Part shown: positions 1 to 8,946 of the stretch, piece by piece | How positions within the stretch are numbered: the first letter of the stretch is position 1 | How the letters are laid out: every line of letters begins with the position of its first letter | Assembly: GCF_002354895.1 (NCBI RefSeq) | Contig: NZ_CP023439.1 | Coordinates: forward strand, 496,001 to 560,000 | DNA length: 64,000 nt | Source: Thauera sp. K11 | GTDB lineage: Bacteria > Pseudomonadota > Gammaproteobacteria > Burkholderiales > Rhodocyclaceae | Reading direction: 5' to 3' | The notes under the pieces: generated by a model | The model's input: only the letters and a program-made list of their open reading frames with translations | The model's database searches: none | What the model was told of the DNA's origin: nothing | Position numbers and translations under genes: made by a program

Positions 1-560
1 GCATGCTGCACCGGCTGGGCATCGTGCATCGCGACGTGAAGCCCGACAACGTACATGTCGACCGCGGCGGCCAGTTGCGCCTGCTCGACCTCGGCGTGGC
101 CGCGTCGGATGCCGAGGACCTGGCCGAGATCAACAACCCCGGCACGCCGTCCTACATGGCGCCCGAGCTGTTCGCCGGCGGCGCCGCCGACGAATCGTCC
201 GACCTCTATGCCTGCGGCGTCACGCTGTACGAACTGCTGACGCGCAAGTACCCCTACGGCGAGGTCGAGCCCTTCCAGCACCCGCACTTCGGCGAGCCGG
301 TGCCGCCCACCCGCTATCGCCCCGATACCCCGGAATGGCTCGAGAACGTGCTGCTGAAAGCCTGCGCGCGCGAACCGGAGGGCCGTTTCGAGACGGCCGA
401 GGAGTTCCTGCTCGCGCTTGAGCGCGGCGCCGACCGGCCGCTCGCGTCGCGCCGCCGCACACCGCTGGTGGAGCGCAATCCGCGGCTGGCGCTGAAGATC
501 CTCGCCGGCGCCTCGCTGCTGCTGAACCTCGTGCTGATCTTCCTGCTCAGCCGCCACTAG
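1..560 (+). CDS. Ser/Thr protein kinase, C-terminal part (5' end outside window)
   Basis: The gene enters from the left edge, so only about the last 185 residues are seen. They contain the kinase catalytic loop HRDVKPDN, a DLG in place of the usual DFG magnesium motif, and the APE motif in YMAPELF. A single hydrophobic segment (ALKILAGASLLLNLVLIFLL) lies near the C-terminus, so the kinase is probably anchored in the inner membrane. The stop lies 12 bases before nasA, suggesting one operon. In Pseudomonas and relatives a similar kinase, sometimes fused to a PP2C phosphatase, sits inside the nitrate assimilation cluster, so a role in controlling nitrate uptake or reduction is inferred. The substrate cannot be read from the sequence. 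Confidence 0.85.
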   Translation, partial: MLHRLGIVHRDVKPDNVHVDRGGQLRLLDLGVAASDAEDLAEINNPGTPSYMAPELFAGGAADESSDLYACGVTLYELLTRKYPYGEVEPFQHPHFGEPVPPTRYRPDTPEWLENVLLKACAREPEGRFETAEEFLLALERGADRPLASRRRTPLVERNPRLALKILAGASLLLNLVLIFLLSRH

Positions 561-572
561 GAAACGCCCGCG

Positions 573-3314
573 ATGACCGCGACCCCCCACACCACGATGG
601 AAACCAGGGCGACCTGCCCGTACTGCGGCGTGGGCTGCGGCGTGCTGATCGAACACGATGGCGGGCGCATCCACAGCGTGCGCGGCGACCCGGAACATCC
701 GGCCAATTTCGGCCGCCTGTGCACCAAGGGCTCGACGCTGCACCTCACCGCCCGGCCGGAGACCCGCCTGCTGTACCCGGAATTGCGCAGCGTGCGCGGC
801 GAGCCGCGGCGGCGCGTGGGCTGGGACGAGGCGATCGGCTCGGCGGCGGAGCGCTTCGCCGACGTGATCGCGCGGCACGGCCCGGATGCGGTGGCCTTCT
901 ACATCTCCGGCCAGTTGCTGACCGAGGACTACTACGTCTTCAACAAGGCGATGAAGGGCCTGATCGGCAGCAACAACGTCGATACCAACTCACGCCTGTG
1001 CATGTCGAGCGCGGTCGCCGCTTACAAGCAGACCCTGGGCGCCGATGCGCCGCCCTGTGCCTACGAGGACTTCGCTCACGCCGACTGCCTGCTCATCGCC
1101 GGCGCCAATCCCGCCTACGCGCATCCGGTGGCCTTCCGCCGCATCGAGGATGCGAAGAAGGCGCGGCCCGGCATGAAGATCATCGTCGTCGATCCGCGCC
1201 GCACCGACACGGCATCGGCCGCCGACCTGCATCTGGCGGTGCTGCCCGGCACCGACATCTGGCTGTACGACGCGATGCTGCACGTGTTGCTGGCCGAGGA
1301 TCTCGTCGACCACGCTTTCGTTGCCGCGCACACCACCGGGTTCGATGCGCTGCGCGAGCACGTCCGCACGGTGACGCCCGAGGCCGCCGCGCAGGTCTGC
1401 GGCGTGCCGGCCGCGGACATCGTCACCGCCGCGCGCTGGTGGGGAGGGTCGCCGGCGGCCATGTCGCTGTGGTGCCAGGGGCTCAACCAGTCGGCGCACG
1501 GCACCCACAACGGCACCGCGCTGATCGCGCTGTCGCTGGCCACCGGCAAGATCGGCAGGCCCGGCTGCGGCCCGTTCTCCCTCACCGGCCAGCCCAATGC
1601 GATGGGCGGCCGCGAGGTCGGCGGGCTGGCCAATCTGCTGCCGGCCCACCGCGACCTGGGGAATCCGGAGCACCGCGCCGAGGTCGCGCGCCTGTGGGTC
1701 GTGGACAGCGTGCCGGAAAAGCCCGGCCTGACGGCGGTGGAACTCTTCCGCGCGGCCGCGGAAGGCAAGGTGAAGGCGATCTGGATCGCCTGCACCAATC
1801 CCGCGCAGTCGCTGCCCGAACTCGAAGTGGTGCGCGAGGCGTTGCAGCGCTGCGAGTTCGTCGTGCTGCAGGAAGCCTATCGCAGCACCGAGACCGCAGT
1901 CTTCGCCGACCTGATGCTGCCGGCGGCGACGTGGGGCGAGAAAGAAGGCACCGTCACCAATTCCGAGCGCCGCATCACGCATGTGAATCGCGCGCTGCCG
2001 CCGCCGGGCGAGGCGCGCCCCGACTGGCGCATCGTGTGCGACTTCGCGCGTGCGCTCGGGCCGCTGATCGGCAGGCCCGAGGCGCAGTGCATGTTCGGCT
2101 ACGAGCGTGTCGAGGCGATCTTCGCCGAGCATGCCGTCAGCACCGCCGGCCGCGACCTCGACATCACCGGCCTGGACTACGCGCTGCTCGACGCCGCCGG
2201 TCCGCAGCAGTGGCCGTTCCCGGCCGGGGCGGATGCCGCGGACGCGGCCGGCCGCGCGCGCCTCTACGCCGACGGCCGCTTCGCCACCGCCGACGGCCGG
2301 GCACGCTTCGTCGTGCCGGTGCATGCGACCACGGTGGAGCGGGTCGATGCGCGCTACCCGCTGCACCTGAACAGCGGCCGTCTGCGCGACCAGTGGCACG
2401 GCATGAGCCGCACCGGCAAGGTGGCGCGGCTCTACAGCCATGTGGACGAGGCGCGCATCGAGCTGCATGCCGACGATCTCGCGGAAAACGGGGTCGCCAG
2501 CGGCGATCTGGTGAAGGTGGCGAGCCGCCGCGGCGAGATCGTGCTGCGCGCGGTGGCGTCCGGCGAGGTGCGCCGCGGGCAGGCTTTCGTCGCCATGCAC
2601 TGGGGGCGCAACGTGTTGAACTCGGGCGGGGTGAATGTGCTGACGGCGGGCGATTTCGATCCCTACTCGAAGCAGCCGGAGCTCAAGCATGCGGCGATCC
2701 GCATCGACAGGATCGATCTGCCCCACCAGATGCTGCTGATGCGCGCGGAGGACGGCGGGCGCGCCGCGGCCGAGCAGGCCGAGGCACTGGCGCCGTGGCT
2801 GGAGCGTTTCGCCTATGCGTCGCTGGCGCTGGCCGGCCGCGACAATGCCGCGGTGGTGATGCGCATCGCCCACGACCAGCCGATCCCGCCCGCGTGGCTG
2901 GAGGAACTCGATGCGCTGCTCGGCCTCGATACCGACGATGCGTTGTCCTACGTCGACAGCCGGCGGGGGGTCAGCAAGCGTGCGCTGATCGCCGCCGACC
3001 GCCTGGTCGGCCTGCGCCTGGCGGGGGAGACGGTGGCAGGCGCCTGGTTGCGCGACGTGATGGTGGAGGGCCGATCCACCGCGGAGCTGCGCCGCTGGCT
3101 GCTGGCGCCGCTGTCGGCTCCGCCGGCGGCAGCGAAGGGCAGGGGGCGGGTCATCTGCAACTGCCTGAACGTGGCCGAAAACGACATCGCCGCGGCGATC
3201 GCCGGCGGCGACGATTTCGACGCGCTGCAGGCGAAGCTCAAGTGCGGCACGTCCTGCGGGTCGTGCGTGCCCGAGATCAGGCGGCTGGTGGCGGCGGGGA
3301 CGAGTGCGGCCTGA
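573..3314 (+). CDS. nasA: Assimilatory nitrate reductase, molybdopterin catalytic subunit
   Basis: A cytoplasmic enzyme of 913 residues that reduces nitrate to nitrite for nitrogen assimilation. The N-terminus has the [4Fe-4S] motif CPYCGVGCGV followed by the third-cysteine region RLCTKGS. The middle carries molybdopterin-oxidoreductase signatures (NSRLCMSSAV, GANPAYAHPV, TGQPNAMGGREVG). A molydopterin dinucleotide-binding domain follows around residues 590-700. The C-terminal 60 residues form a BFD-like [2Fe-2S] domain with CNCLNV and CGTSCGSC, typical of the long NasA class that takes electrons from a reductase partner. There is no Tat signal, which separates it from periplasmic NapA. The upstream kinase gene is 12 bases away; nitrite reductase genes are probably further upstream, outside the window. 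Confidence 0.95.
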   Translation: MTATPHTTMETRATCPYCGVGCGVLIEHDGGRIHSVRGDPEHPANFGRLCTKGSTLHLTARPETRLLYPELRSVRGEPRRRVGWDEAIGSAAERFADVIARHGPDAVAFYISGQLLTEDYYVFNKAMKGLIGSNNVDTNSRLCMSSAVAAYKQTLGADAPPCAYEDFAHADCLLIAGANPAYAHPVAFRRIEDAKKARPGMKIIVVDPRRTDTASAADLHLAVLPGTDIWLYDAMLHVLLAEDLVDHAFVAAHTTGFDALREHVRTVTPEAAAQVCGVPAADIVTAARWWGGSPAAMSLWCQGLNQSAHGTHNGTALIALSLATGKIGRPGCGPFSLTGQPNAMGGREVGGLANLLPAHRDLGNPEHRAEVARLWVVDSVPEKPGLTAVELFRAAAEGKVKAIWIACTNPAQSLPELEVVREALQRCEFVVLQEAYRSTETAVFADLMLPAATWGEKEGTVTNSERRITHVNRALPPPGEARPDWRIVCDFARALGPLIGRPEAQCMFGYERVEAIFAEHAVSTAGRDLDITGLDYALLDAAGPQQWPFPAGADAADAAGRARLYADGRFATADGRARFVVPVHATTVERVDARYPLHLNSGRLRDQWHGMSRTGKVARLYSHVDEARIELHADDLAENGVASGDLVKVASRRGEIVLRAVASGEVRRGQAFVAMHWGRNVLNSGGVNVLTAGDFDPYSKQPELKHAAIRIDRIDLPHQMLLMRAEDGGRAAAEQAEALAPWLERFAYASLALAGRDNAAVVMRIAHDQPIPPAWLEELDALLGLDTDDALSYVDSRRGVSKRALIAADRLVGLRLAGETVAGAWLRDVMVEGRSTAELRRWLLAPLSAPPAAAKGRGRVICNCLNVAENDIAAAIAGGDDFDALQAKLKCGTSCGSCVPEIRRLVAAGTSAA

Positions 3315-3423
3315 GGGGCTGTCGGTGGGGCGTGCAACGGTGGGGAGGACGATCCTTGGACGTACCGTCTCGGTGTGTGCAAGCGGGTGGTGCGGGGATG
3401 GTCGAGCGGGCGATACGGTCATG

Positions 3424-3511
3424 GCCGCGCCGGGCATTCGCTCCGGGGGCTGCGGAACTCGCCCTTCGGGCTCGGACAGTCCTCGCCCCCTCCGCAAATG
3501 CCCGGCGCGGC
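3424..3511. repeat. Large inverted repeat between convergent genes
   Basis: The gap 3315-3665 between nasA and the convergent nitroreductase contains no gene that I can support. Inside it GCCGCGCCGGGCATT (3424-3438) pairs perfectly with AATGCCCGGCGCGGC (3497-3511), and the inner parts can pair further (CCGGGGGC with GCCCCC). It could be a bidirectional terminator or a dispersed REP-like element. There is no clear T tract, so simple intrinsic termination is uncertain. Confidence 0.6.
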
Positions 3512-3665
3512 TGCGGCCGGGGAGTTCGCGACGAGCCCGGCCGTTCGCCGGACACCGGTCGAGGGCGCAGGCAACGCGCAGAGCGTCATCGCTTCGAGCA
3601 GTGCCCTCCGCTCGCCACCTGTCTTGAATCCGGTCCGGCGCAGGCCGCCCTGGCCTGTGCCAGCG

Positions 3666-4493
3666 TCACTTCAGGGCGAAACCCCGCGCATGCAGTGCCT
3701 CGACGAGGCGGTCGCGGCCGGAGAGCGTTTCCGGGCCGGCGATGCGCTTGGCCGAATGCACCGCCCAGGTGCCGTGGACGTTCATCCGCTGCGCCTCGTA
3801 GAAGTGCGCCATCGCACGGTTGTAGGCTTCGATGCCGACGTCCTGGACGGCGAGCGGCGTGTAGCGTTCGTGGTGCAGCACGACGGATTGCGGCGGGCGC
3901 GGCTTGACCGCCGACGGCCGCGCGGGGTCGGGCGTGCCGACGCACATGCCGAATACCGCCACCACCCTGGGCGGCAGGTCGAGCAGGGCCGCGACGTCTT
4001 CCGGCCGGTTGCGCATGCCGCCGATATAGACCGTGCCCAGGCCGAGCGATTCGGCCGCGGCGACCGCGTTCTGCGCCGCCAGTGCGGCGTCGATGACGCC
4101 GACGACGAACATCTCCAGGTAGTCGAGCGCGGCCGAGGGCCGGCTGGCTTGTTGCGCGATGTGCTCCAGGCGCGCGAGGTCGGCGAGCCACACCAGTTGC
4201 AGCGGGGCGTCGCGCACATGGATCTGGTTGCCGGCGAATTCGGCGAGCGCGGCGCGCGTCGCCGGATCGCGCACCGCGATCACGCTCCAGGCTTGCAGGT
4301 TGGAGGAGCTGGAGGCCGACTGGGCGGCGGCGACGATGGCGGTGAGCTGGTCGTCGGTGACGGGGTCGGGCAGGAAGGCGCGGTCCGAACTGTGTGCGAG
4401 CAGGTGCTCGATGATCGGCGACCAGGCGCCCGGCGCGGGCAGGCTGTCGTCGCCGTAACGTTCGCGGAAGAGTTGCTGGGCGGCGTGGGACAT
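3666..4493 (-). CDS. Nitroreductase family NAD(P)H-dependent flavin oxidoreductase
   Basis: A 275-residue FMN-dependent oxidoreductase of the nitroreductase superfamily, most like the NfsA/Frp branch. Supporting features are SASSSSNLQAWSVIAV near residue 55 (FMN phosphate contacts), the mid-protein AAQNAVAAAESLGLGTVYIGG segment, and the conserved VVAVFGMCVGTP strand. The start at 4493 was chosen because a GGAG ribosome-binding site stands just upstream and the family begins here; an upstream in-frame extension is arginine/proline-rich and unlikely. It faces nasA tail to tail and is probably a single-gene unit. The physiological substrate (quinone, nitroaromatic or flavin) cannot be told from sequence. 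Confidence 0.85.
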   Translation of the reverse strand: MSHAAQQLFRERYGDDSLPAPGAWSPIIEHLLAHSSDRAFLPDPVTDDQLTAIVAAAQSASSSSNLQAWSVIAVRDPATRAALAEFAGNQIHVRDAPLQLVWLADLARLEHIAQQASRPSAALDYLEMFVVGVIDAALAAQNAVAAAESLGLGTVYIGGMRNRPEDVAALLDLPPRVVAVFGMCVGTPDPARPSAVKPRPPQSVVLHHERYTPLAVQDVGIEAYNRAMAHFYEAQRMNVHGTWAVHSAKRIAGPETLSGRDRLVEALHARGFALK

Positions 4494-4740
4494 GGAAGCT
4501 CCATCGATGTGTCGGGTTGGTACAGGAAGGCAAGGATACGCGCCGGCGGCGCGGATCGGACGGGGCCGCGGCGTGATGCGCCCCATGCACCGGCTTCGGT
4601 GCCGCATCGTCGCGGGGGAATTCCCGGCGCGGGGCGGGAACGGCCGGCGGAGGAGAAACGGCGGGACGAAGGGCGGCGGCGAATGCCCCGCGGTTCTCCC
4701 GCAGCGCGATATTCTCCGTGCAGGGGGATGGCATCGAGGC

Positions 4741-4746
4741 TACAAT
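4741..4746 (+). promoter_or_regulatory. Probable -10 box of the SRP RNA gene
   Basis: TACAAT lies 8 bases before the first predicted nucleotide of the SRP RNA, the right distance for a sigma-70 -10 element. I do not see a convincing -35 box. The rest of the gap from 4494 holds nothing recognisable. Confidence 0.45.
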
Positions 4747-4753
4747 TCCGGCC

Positions 4754-4855
<102 letters not shown>

Positions 4856-4865
4856 TCAGATACAG

Positions 4866-4902
4866 GCCGAAGGGCGCCCCGTGGAGCGCCCTTCGGCTTT
4901 TT
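4866..4902 (+). terminator. Rho-independent terminator of ffs
   Basis: GCCGAAGGGCGC (4866-4877) pairs perfectly over 12 bases with GCGCCCTTCGGC (4886-4897), and TTTTT follows directly. It sits 10 bases after the SRP RNA. Confidence 0.93.
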
Positions 4903-4929
4903 CGCATGATGTCCCCGTGCGCCGCGGTT

Positions 4930-5832
4930 TCAGGCGAGCAGGCGGTCCATCGTCATCATCGCGACGAAGCCGGCGATCAGGCCGGCGGTGGCCAGCGTCT
5001 CGTGGCCGCGGCGATGCGACTCGGGGATGATCTCGTGGCTCACCACGAAGAGCATCGCGCCGGCGGCCCCCGCCAGGCCCCAGGGCAGCAGGGCGGCGGA
5101 CACCGAGACCGCCATCGATCCGACCACTGCGGCGATCGGTTCCATCAGCCCGGAAACCGCAGCGACCGCGAAGGCGAACAGGCGGCTGTAGCCGGCGCTG
5201 ACGAGGGCGATCGCGACGATCAGGCCCTCGGGGACGTTCTGCAGCGAGATGCCGGTCGCCACCGCCTTGCCGCCGGACGCGGCGATGCCGTCGAGGCCGG
5301 CCGCCACGCCGATGGCCAGGCCCTCGGGGATGTTGTGCACGGCGATGGCGAACACGAACAGCCATACCGCGGTGCCGCTGCGGCCGCCTTCCGGCGCATG
5401 GCTGTGCGGCAGGGCACGATCCATCGCCAGCAGGACGGCTGCGCCCAACCCCAGGCCGGCGGCCGCCAGCAGCGCCGCGCCGGCCTCGTCCAGCCCCTGC
5501 GCGCGCGCGGCGTCGAAGGCCGGGAGCAGCAGCGAGAACATGCTGGCGGCGAGCATCACGCCGGCGCCGAAGCCGAGCAGCATGCCTTGCGTGCCGGCGC
5601 CGATGCGGCGCATCACCAGCAGCGGGACGGCACCGAGCGCAGTGGCCGCGGCCGCCATCGCGCCCCCGGAGAGGGCGCCGGATACCGGCAGCGCAAAGCC
5701 GTCGCTGTTGCGCACCGCTGCGGCGGCGAGGATGGCGAAGCCGGTGAGGGCGATGAGCCAGCCACTGATCGCGCGCAGCGCGCCGGCCGGCGTGGCGGGC
5801 AGGAAATGCAGACGGGCGATTTTTGCAGCCAT
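4930..5832 (-). CDS. ZIP family divalent metal transporter (ZupT/GufA-like)
   Basis: A 300-residue polytopic inner-membrane protein with about eight hydrophobic segments. The two ZIP signatures are clear: HNIPEGLAIGVAAG in the fourth helix and VPEGLIVAIAL in the fifth, which supply the intramembrane His/Glu metal site. A third conserved motif, HEIIPESHRRGHE, follows near the C-terminus. The family imports zinc and often manganese or iron. The histidine-containing loop before the HNIPEG helix (ALPHSHAPEGG) is typical. The upstream region carries two GATAGCT boxes like those near katA, so co-regulation under peroxide stress is possible and would point to manganese uptake; that part is inference. 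Confidence 0.9.
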   Translation of the reverse strand: MAAKIARLHFLPATPAGALRAISGWLIALTGFAILAAAAVRNSDGFALPVSGALSGGAMAAAATALGAVPLLVMRRIGAGTQGMLLGFGAGVMLAASMFSLLLPAFDAARAQGLDEAGAALLAAAGLGLGAAVLLAMDRALPHSHAPEGGRSGTAVWLFVFAIAVHNIPEGLAIGVAAGLDGIAASGGKAVATGISLQNVPEGLIVAIALVSAGYSRLFAFAVAAVSGLMEPIAAVVGSMAVSVSAALLPWGLAGAAGAMLFVVSHEIIPESHRRGHETLATAGLIAGFVAMMTMDRLLA

Positions 5833-5898
5833 GATCGGATTCCTCGTGCGGCGGGGATGAAGACCATCCCGACGAGCCCATCATGCCTGCCCCGGAGC

Positions 5899-5936
5899 GA
5901 TAGCTCCAATTGAATGATTCAAGAGTTCCGATAGCT
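5899..5936. promoter_or_regulatory. Paired GATAGCT boxes upstream of the ZIP transporter (OxyR-like)
   Basis: GATAGCT occurs at 5899-5905 and again at 5930-5936, in the same orientation and 31 bases (about three helical turns) apart, 67-104 bases upstream of the ZIP start. The first copy extends to ATAGCTCCAAT, close to the ATAGNTNNNAN half of the OxyR consensus. The same heptamer is found at the catalase promoter. Confidence 0.4.
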
Positions 5937-5945
5937 AAATCTTTT

Positions 5946-7145
5946 CTATCCGGGCCGGCGATAGCCGCCCGGCACCCCCTGCGGCGACAGCACGATCTGC
6001 CACAACTGGTTGCTGCGCGCGCGGAAGGTGCCGGCGCAGGCGAGCAGGTAATAGCGCCACATGCGGTAGAAGCGCTCGCCGTAACGCTCGGCGAACCGCG
6101 GCCACGCCGCCTCGAAGCGCGCATGCCAGGCCATCAGCGTGCGGTCGTAGTCGGCGCCGAAGTTATGGACGTCCTCGATGACGAACCCGTCTTCGGAGGC
6201 GTCGGCGATCTGGCCGAGCGAGGGAAGCTCGCCGTTGGGGAAGATGTAGCGGTCGATCCACGGATCGGTCGGGGTGCGGCGCCGGTTCTTGCCGATGGTG
6301 TGAAGCAGGAAGAGGCCGTCCTCCTTCAGGCTGCGCCGCGCCATTTCGAAGAAGGCGGCGTGGTTCTTGGCGCCGACGTGTTCGAACATGCCGATCGAGG
6401 CGATGCGGTCGAAGCGTTCGCTGCCGCTGCGGTTGAACTGGCGGTAGTCCTGCAGGCGGAAGCCGACCGGCAGCCCCTCGCAGCGGGCCTGGCCGTACTC
6501 GGCCTGTTCGCGGGAGATGGTGAGCCCCACGCATTCGACGCCGTGGTTCTCTGCGGCGAATTTCATCAGGCTGCCCCAGCCGCAGCCGATGTCGAGCAGG
6601 CGCATGCCGGGCTTCAGGCCGAGCTTGCGGCAGATGAGGTCCAGCTTCGCGACCTGGGCGTCGGCCAGGTTGTCGGCCCGGGCCCAGTAGCCGCAGGTGT
6701 AGGCCATGCAGGGGTCCAGCATGGCCTCGAAGAAATCGTTGCCGAGGTCGTAATGCACCTCGCCGACCTTCCAGGTGCGGCGCAGGTTCTGCAGGTTGAA
6801 CAGCCTTGCGCGCAGGCCCTGCACCATCAGCGCGGTGGCGCCGACCTTCTCGTCGAGGCGGGCGGCCAGCACGTGGGCGATGAATTCGTCGAGTTGCGCG
6901 CAGTCCCACCAGCCGTCCATGTAGCTCTCGCCCACGCCCAGGCTGCCGCGGGCAAGGATGCGCTCGGCAGTCTGAGGATGGTGGATGCGCATGTCCCACG
7001 GACGTTCGCCGTCGATCTCGACGTCGGCCCCGGCGAGCAGTTCTGCGACTGCCCGACGGGCGGGATCGTCCGTTTTCCGCCGGCGCCGGGCCGGGGTGCT
7101 GCCCGTCGCGGGAGGGAGGGTGGGTCCGTCGTGCGTCTGTTCCAT
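5946..7145 (-). CDS. cfa: Cyclopropane-fatty-acyl-phospholipid synthase
   Basis: A 399-residue SAM-dependent enzyme that methylenates cis double bonds of membrane phospholipid acyl chains. Typical Cfa motifs appear in order: GVGESYMDGWWD near residue 90, VHYDLGNDFFEAMLDP, YTCGYW, the SAM-binding LLDIGCGWGSLMKFAAE, and LTISREQAEYGQ. The start at 7145 is chosen because AAGGAGG lies directly upstream; a longer in-frame version would not have this signal. The first 40 residues are low-complexity (proline/threonine/arginine-rich). It lies downstream of katA on the same strand, with two stem-loops in between, so the two may share stress-related expression. Confidence 0.93.
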   Translation of the reverse strand: MEQTHDGPTLPPATGSTPARRRRKTDDPARRAVAELLAGADVEIDGERPWDMRIHHPQTAERILARGSLGVGESYMDGWWDCAQLDEFIAHVLAARLDEKVGATALMVQGLRARLFNLQNLRRTWKVGEVHYDLGNDFFEAMLDPCMAYTCGYWARADNLADAQVAKLDLICRKLGLKPGMRLLDIGCGWGSLMKFAAENHGVECVGLTISREQAEYGQARCEGLPVGFRLQDYRQFNRSGSERFDRIASIGMFEHVGAKNHAAFFEMARRSLKEDGLFLLHTIGKNRRRTPTDPWIDRYIFPNGELPSLGQIADASEDGFVIEDVHNFGADYDRTLMAWHARFEAAWPRFAERYGERFYRMWRYYLLACAGTFRARSNQLWQIVLSPQGVPGGYRRPG

Positions 7146-7218
7146 CCTGGCCTCCTTCTCTTTCCGTGTGAGCGGTGGAAGTGCTGGGTTGGAAACCGGG
7201 CGGCGGGCGCCCGGGTTT

Positions 7219-7287
7219 GGCTCGATCGCGTCGAGGGACGAATCGAGCCCGTCGTCCGCATGCCCTCCCCGGGCGGGGAGGGCATGC
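7219..7287. repeat. Two stem-loops between katA and cfa
   Basis: GCATGCCCTCCCC (7258-7270) pairs with GGGGAGGGCATGC (7275-7287) around a 4-base loop, and GGCTCGAT (7219-7226) pairs with ATCGAGCC (7242-7249). Both lie in the 180-base gap after the catalase stop. Neither has a T tract on the katA strand, so they may stabilise the catalase mRNA or attenuate readthrough into cfa. Confidence 0.6.
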
Positions 7288-7325
7288 ATCGGTCCGCCGG
7301 AGGACGGCCGATGCGTTCGCCGGCG

Positions 7326-8762
7326 TCAGGCCAGGCCCAGCGCCTTCGCTACGCCCGCGCCGTAGGCCGGATCGGCCTTGCTGCAGTTGGCGATGTGGCG
7401 GCGCTTGATTTCTTCCGGCGCGTCGCCCATCGCACGGGCGGTGTTGTCGAACAGCACCTGCTGCTGCTCCGGCGTCATCAGGCGGAACAGCGCCCCCGGC
7501 TGCGAGTAGTAGTCGTCGTCCTCGCGGTGGTTCCAGTGGTCGGCCGCGCCCTCGATGGACAGCGGCGGCTCGCGAAAGTCCGGCTGCTCCTGCCATTCGC
7601 CGTAGCTGTTGGGCTCATAGCCGAGCGTGCCGCCGAAGTTGCCGTCGATCCGCATCTGGCCGTCGCGGTGGTAGCTGTGCACCGGACAGCGCGGGGCATT
7701 CACCGGGATCTGGTGGTGATTGACGCCGAGCCGGTAGCGCTGCGCGTCGCCGTACGAGAACAGCCGCGCCTGCAGCATCTTGTCCGGCGAGAAGCTGATG
7801 CCGGGCACCACGTTGGCCGGGTTGAAGGCGGACTGCTCGACCTCTGCGAAGAAGTTCTCCGGGTTGCGGTTCAGTTCCATGACGCCGACTTCGATCAGCG
7901 GATAGTCGCCGTGCGGCCAGATCTTGGTGAGGTCGAACGGGTGGTACGGCACCTTGGAGGCGTCCTTCTCCGGCATGATCTGCACGAACAGCGTCCACTT
8001 CGGGAAGTCGCCGCGCTCGATCGCTTCGAACAGGTCGCGCTGGTGCGATTCGCGGTCCTTGCCGATGAGCGCTTCGGCCTCGGCGTCGCTCAGGTTCTTG
8101 ATGCCCTGCTGGCACTTGAAGTGGAACTTCACCCAGTGGCGCTCGTTCTGTGCGTTGATGAAGCTGTAGGTGTGCGAGCCGAAGCCGTGCATGGTGCGGT
8201 AGCTGGCCGGGATGCCGCGGTCGGACATGACGATGGTGATCTGGTGCAGCGCTTCCGGCAGCGAGGTCCAGAAGTCCCAGTTGTTCTTCGCGCTGCGCAT
8301 GTTGGTGCGCGGGTCGCGCTTGACCGCGTGGTTGAGGTCGGGAAACTTCAGCGGATCGCGCATGAAGAACACCGGCGTGTTGTTGCCGACCATGTCCCAG
8401 TTGCCTTCTTCGGTGTAGAACTTCAACGCGAAGCCGCGGATGTCGCGCTCGGCGTCGGCCGCGCCGCGCTCGCCGGCCACCGTGGTGAAGCGGGCGAACA
8501 GTTCGGTTTTCTTGCCGATCTGGCTGAAGATCTTGGCGCGGGTGTACCTGGTGATGTCGTGGGTCACCGTGAAGGTGCCGTAGGCGCCCGAGCCCTTGGC
8601 GTGCATGCGGCGCTCAGGAATCACCTCGCGGTCGAAGTGGGCGAGTTTCTCGAGCAGCCAAACGTCTTGCAGCAGGGCAGGGCCACGCGGGCCGGCAGTC
8701 ATGATGTTCTGGTTGTCGACGACCGGGCAGCCGGCTGCGGTGGTGAGTTTCTTGCCGCTCAT
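7326..8762 (-). CDS. katA: Monofunctional haem catalase
   Basis: A 478-residue catalase of the small-subunit type that splits hydrogen peroxide in the cytoplasm. The distal-side motif [13 protein letters not shown] holds the catalytic histidine, and the haem-ligand signature [14 protein letters not shown] (R-x-F-x-Y-x-D) holds the proximal tyrosine. [11 protein letters not shown] and NHHQIPVN are also family hallmarks. The start has a strong AAGGAG site just upstream. A 26-codon ORF on the same strand ends 39 bases before it, and an inverted GATAGCT element lies further upstream, so OxyR-type peroxide control is likely. Confidence 0.97.
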   Translation of the reverse strand: MSGKKLTTAAGCPVVDNQNIMTAGPRGPALLQDVWLLEKLAHFDREVIPERRMHAKGSGAYGTFTVTHDITRYTRAKIFSQIGKKTELFARFTTVAGERGAADAERDIRGFALKFYTEEGNWDMVGNNTPVFFMRDPLKFPDLNHAVKRDPRTNMRSAKNNWDFWTSLPEALHQITIVMSDRGIPASYRTMHGFGSHTYSFINAQNERHWVKFHFKCQQGIKNLSDAEAEALIGKDRESHQRDLFEAIERGDFPKWTLFVQIMPEKDASKVPYHPFDLTKIWPHGDYPLIEVGVMELNRNPENFFAEVEQSAFNPANVVPGISFSPDKMLQARLFSYGDAQRYRLGVNHHQIPVNAPRCPVHSYHRDGQMRIDGNFGGTLGYEPNSYGEWQEQPDFREPPLSIEGAADHWNHREDDDYYSQPGALFRLMTPEQQQVLFDNTARAMGDAPEEIKRRHIANCSKADPAYGAGVAKALGLA

Positions 8763-8801
8763 GCTTATCTCCTTCTTTCAGATGGTGATCGAGGTTTCGG
8801 T

Positions 8802-8882
8802 TCAGACGGTCTGGGCGAAATCGGCGCAGACCGCACAAAACAGATCGAAAAGCAGTGCAGGGTCGAATACTGACTGTTCCAT
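8802..8882 (-). CDS. Possible 26-residue leader ORF upstream of katA
   Basis: A short ORF, MEQSVFDPALLFDLFCAVCA followed by DFAQTV, with GGAG placed 6 bases before its ATG. It ends 39 bases before the catalase start on the same strand. Two cysteines in CAVC could be redox-active. I know of no family for it. It may be a regulatory leader peptide or simply chance; the good ribosome-binding site is the main support. Confidence 0.35.
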   Translation of the reverse strand: MEQSVFDPALLFDLFCAVCADFAQTV

Positions 8883-8946
8883 TTTCCGCTCCTCGCATGT
8901 GGGCCGGAAGATCCCGGCCGACGAATCAAGGATAGGGTGCGGCAAA

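Noticed and set aside
990..3497. An 835-codon open frame on the minus strand across nasA
   Set aside because: It is antisense to a clear nitrate reductase, is arginine/histidine-rich low-complexity and arises from high-GC codon use.
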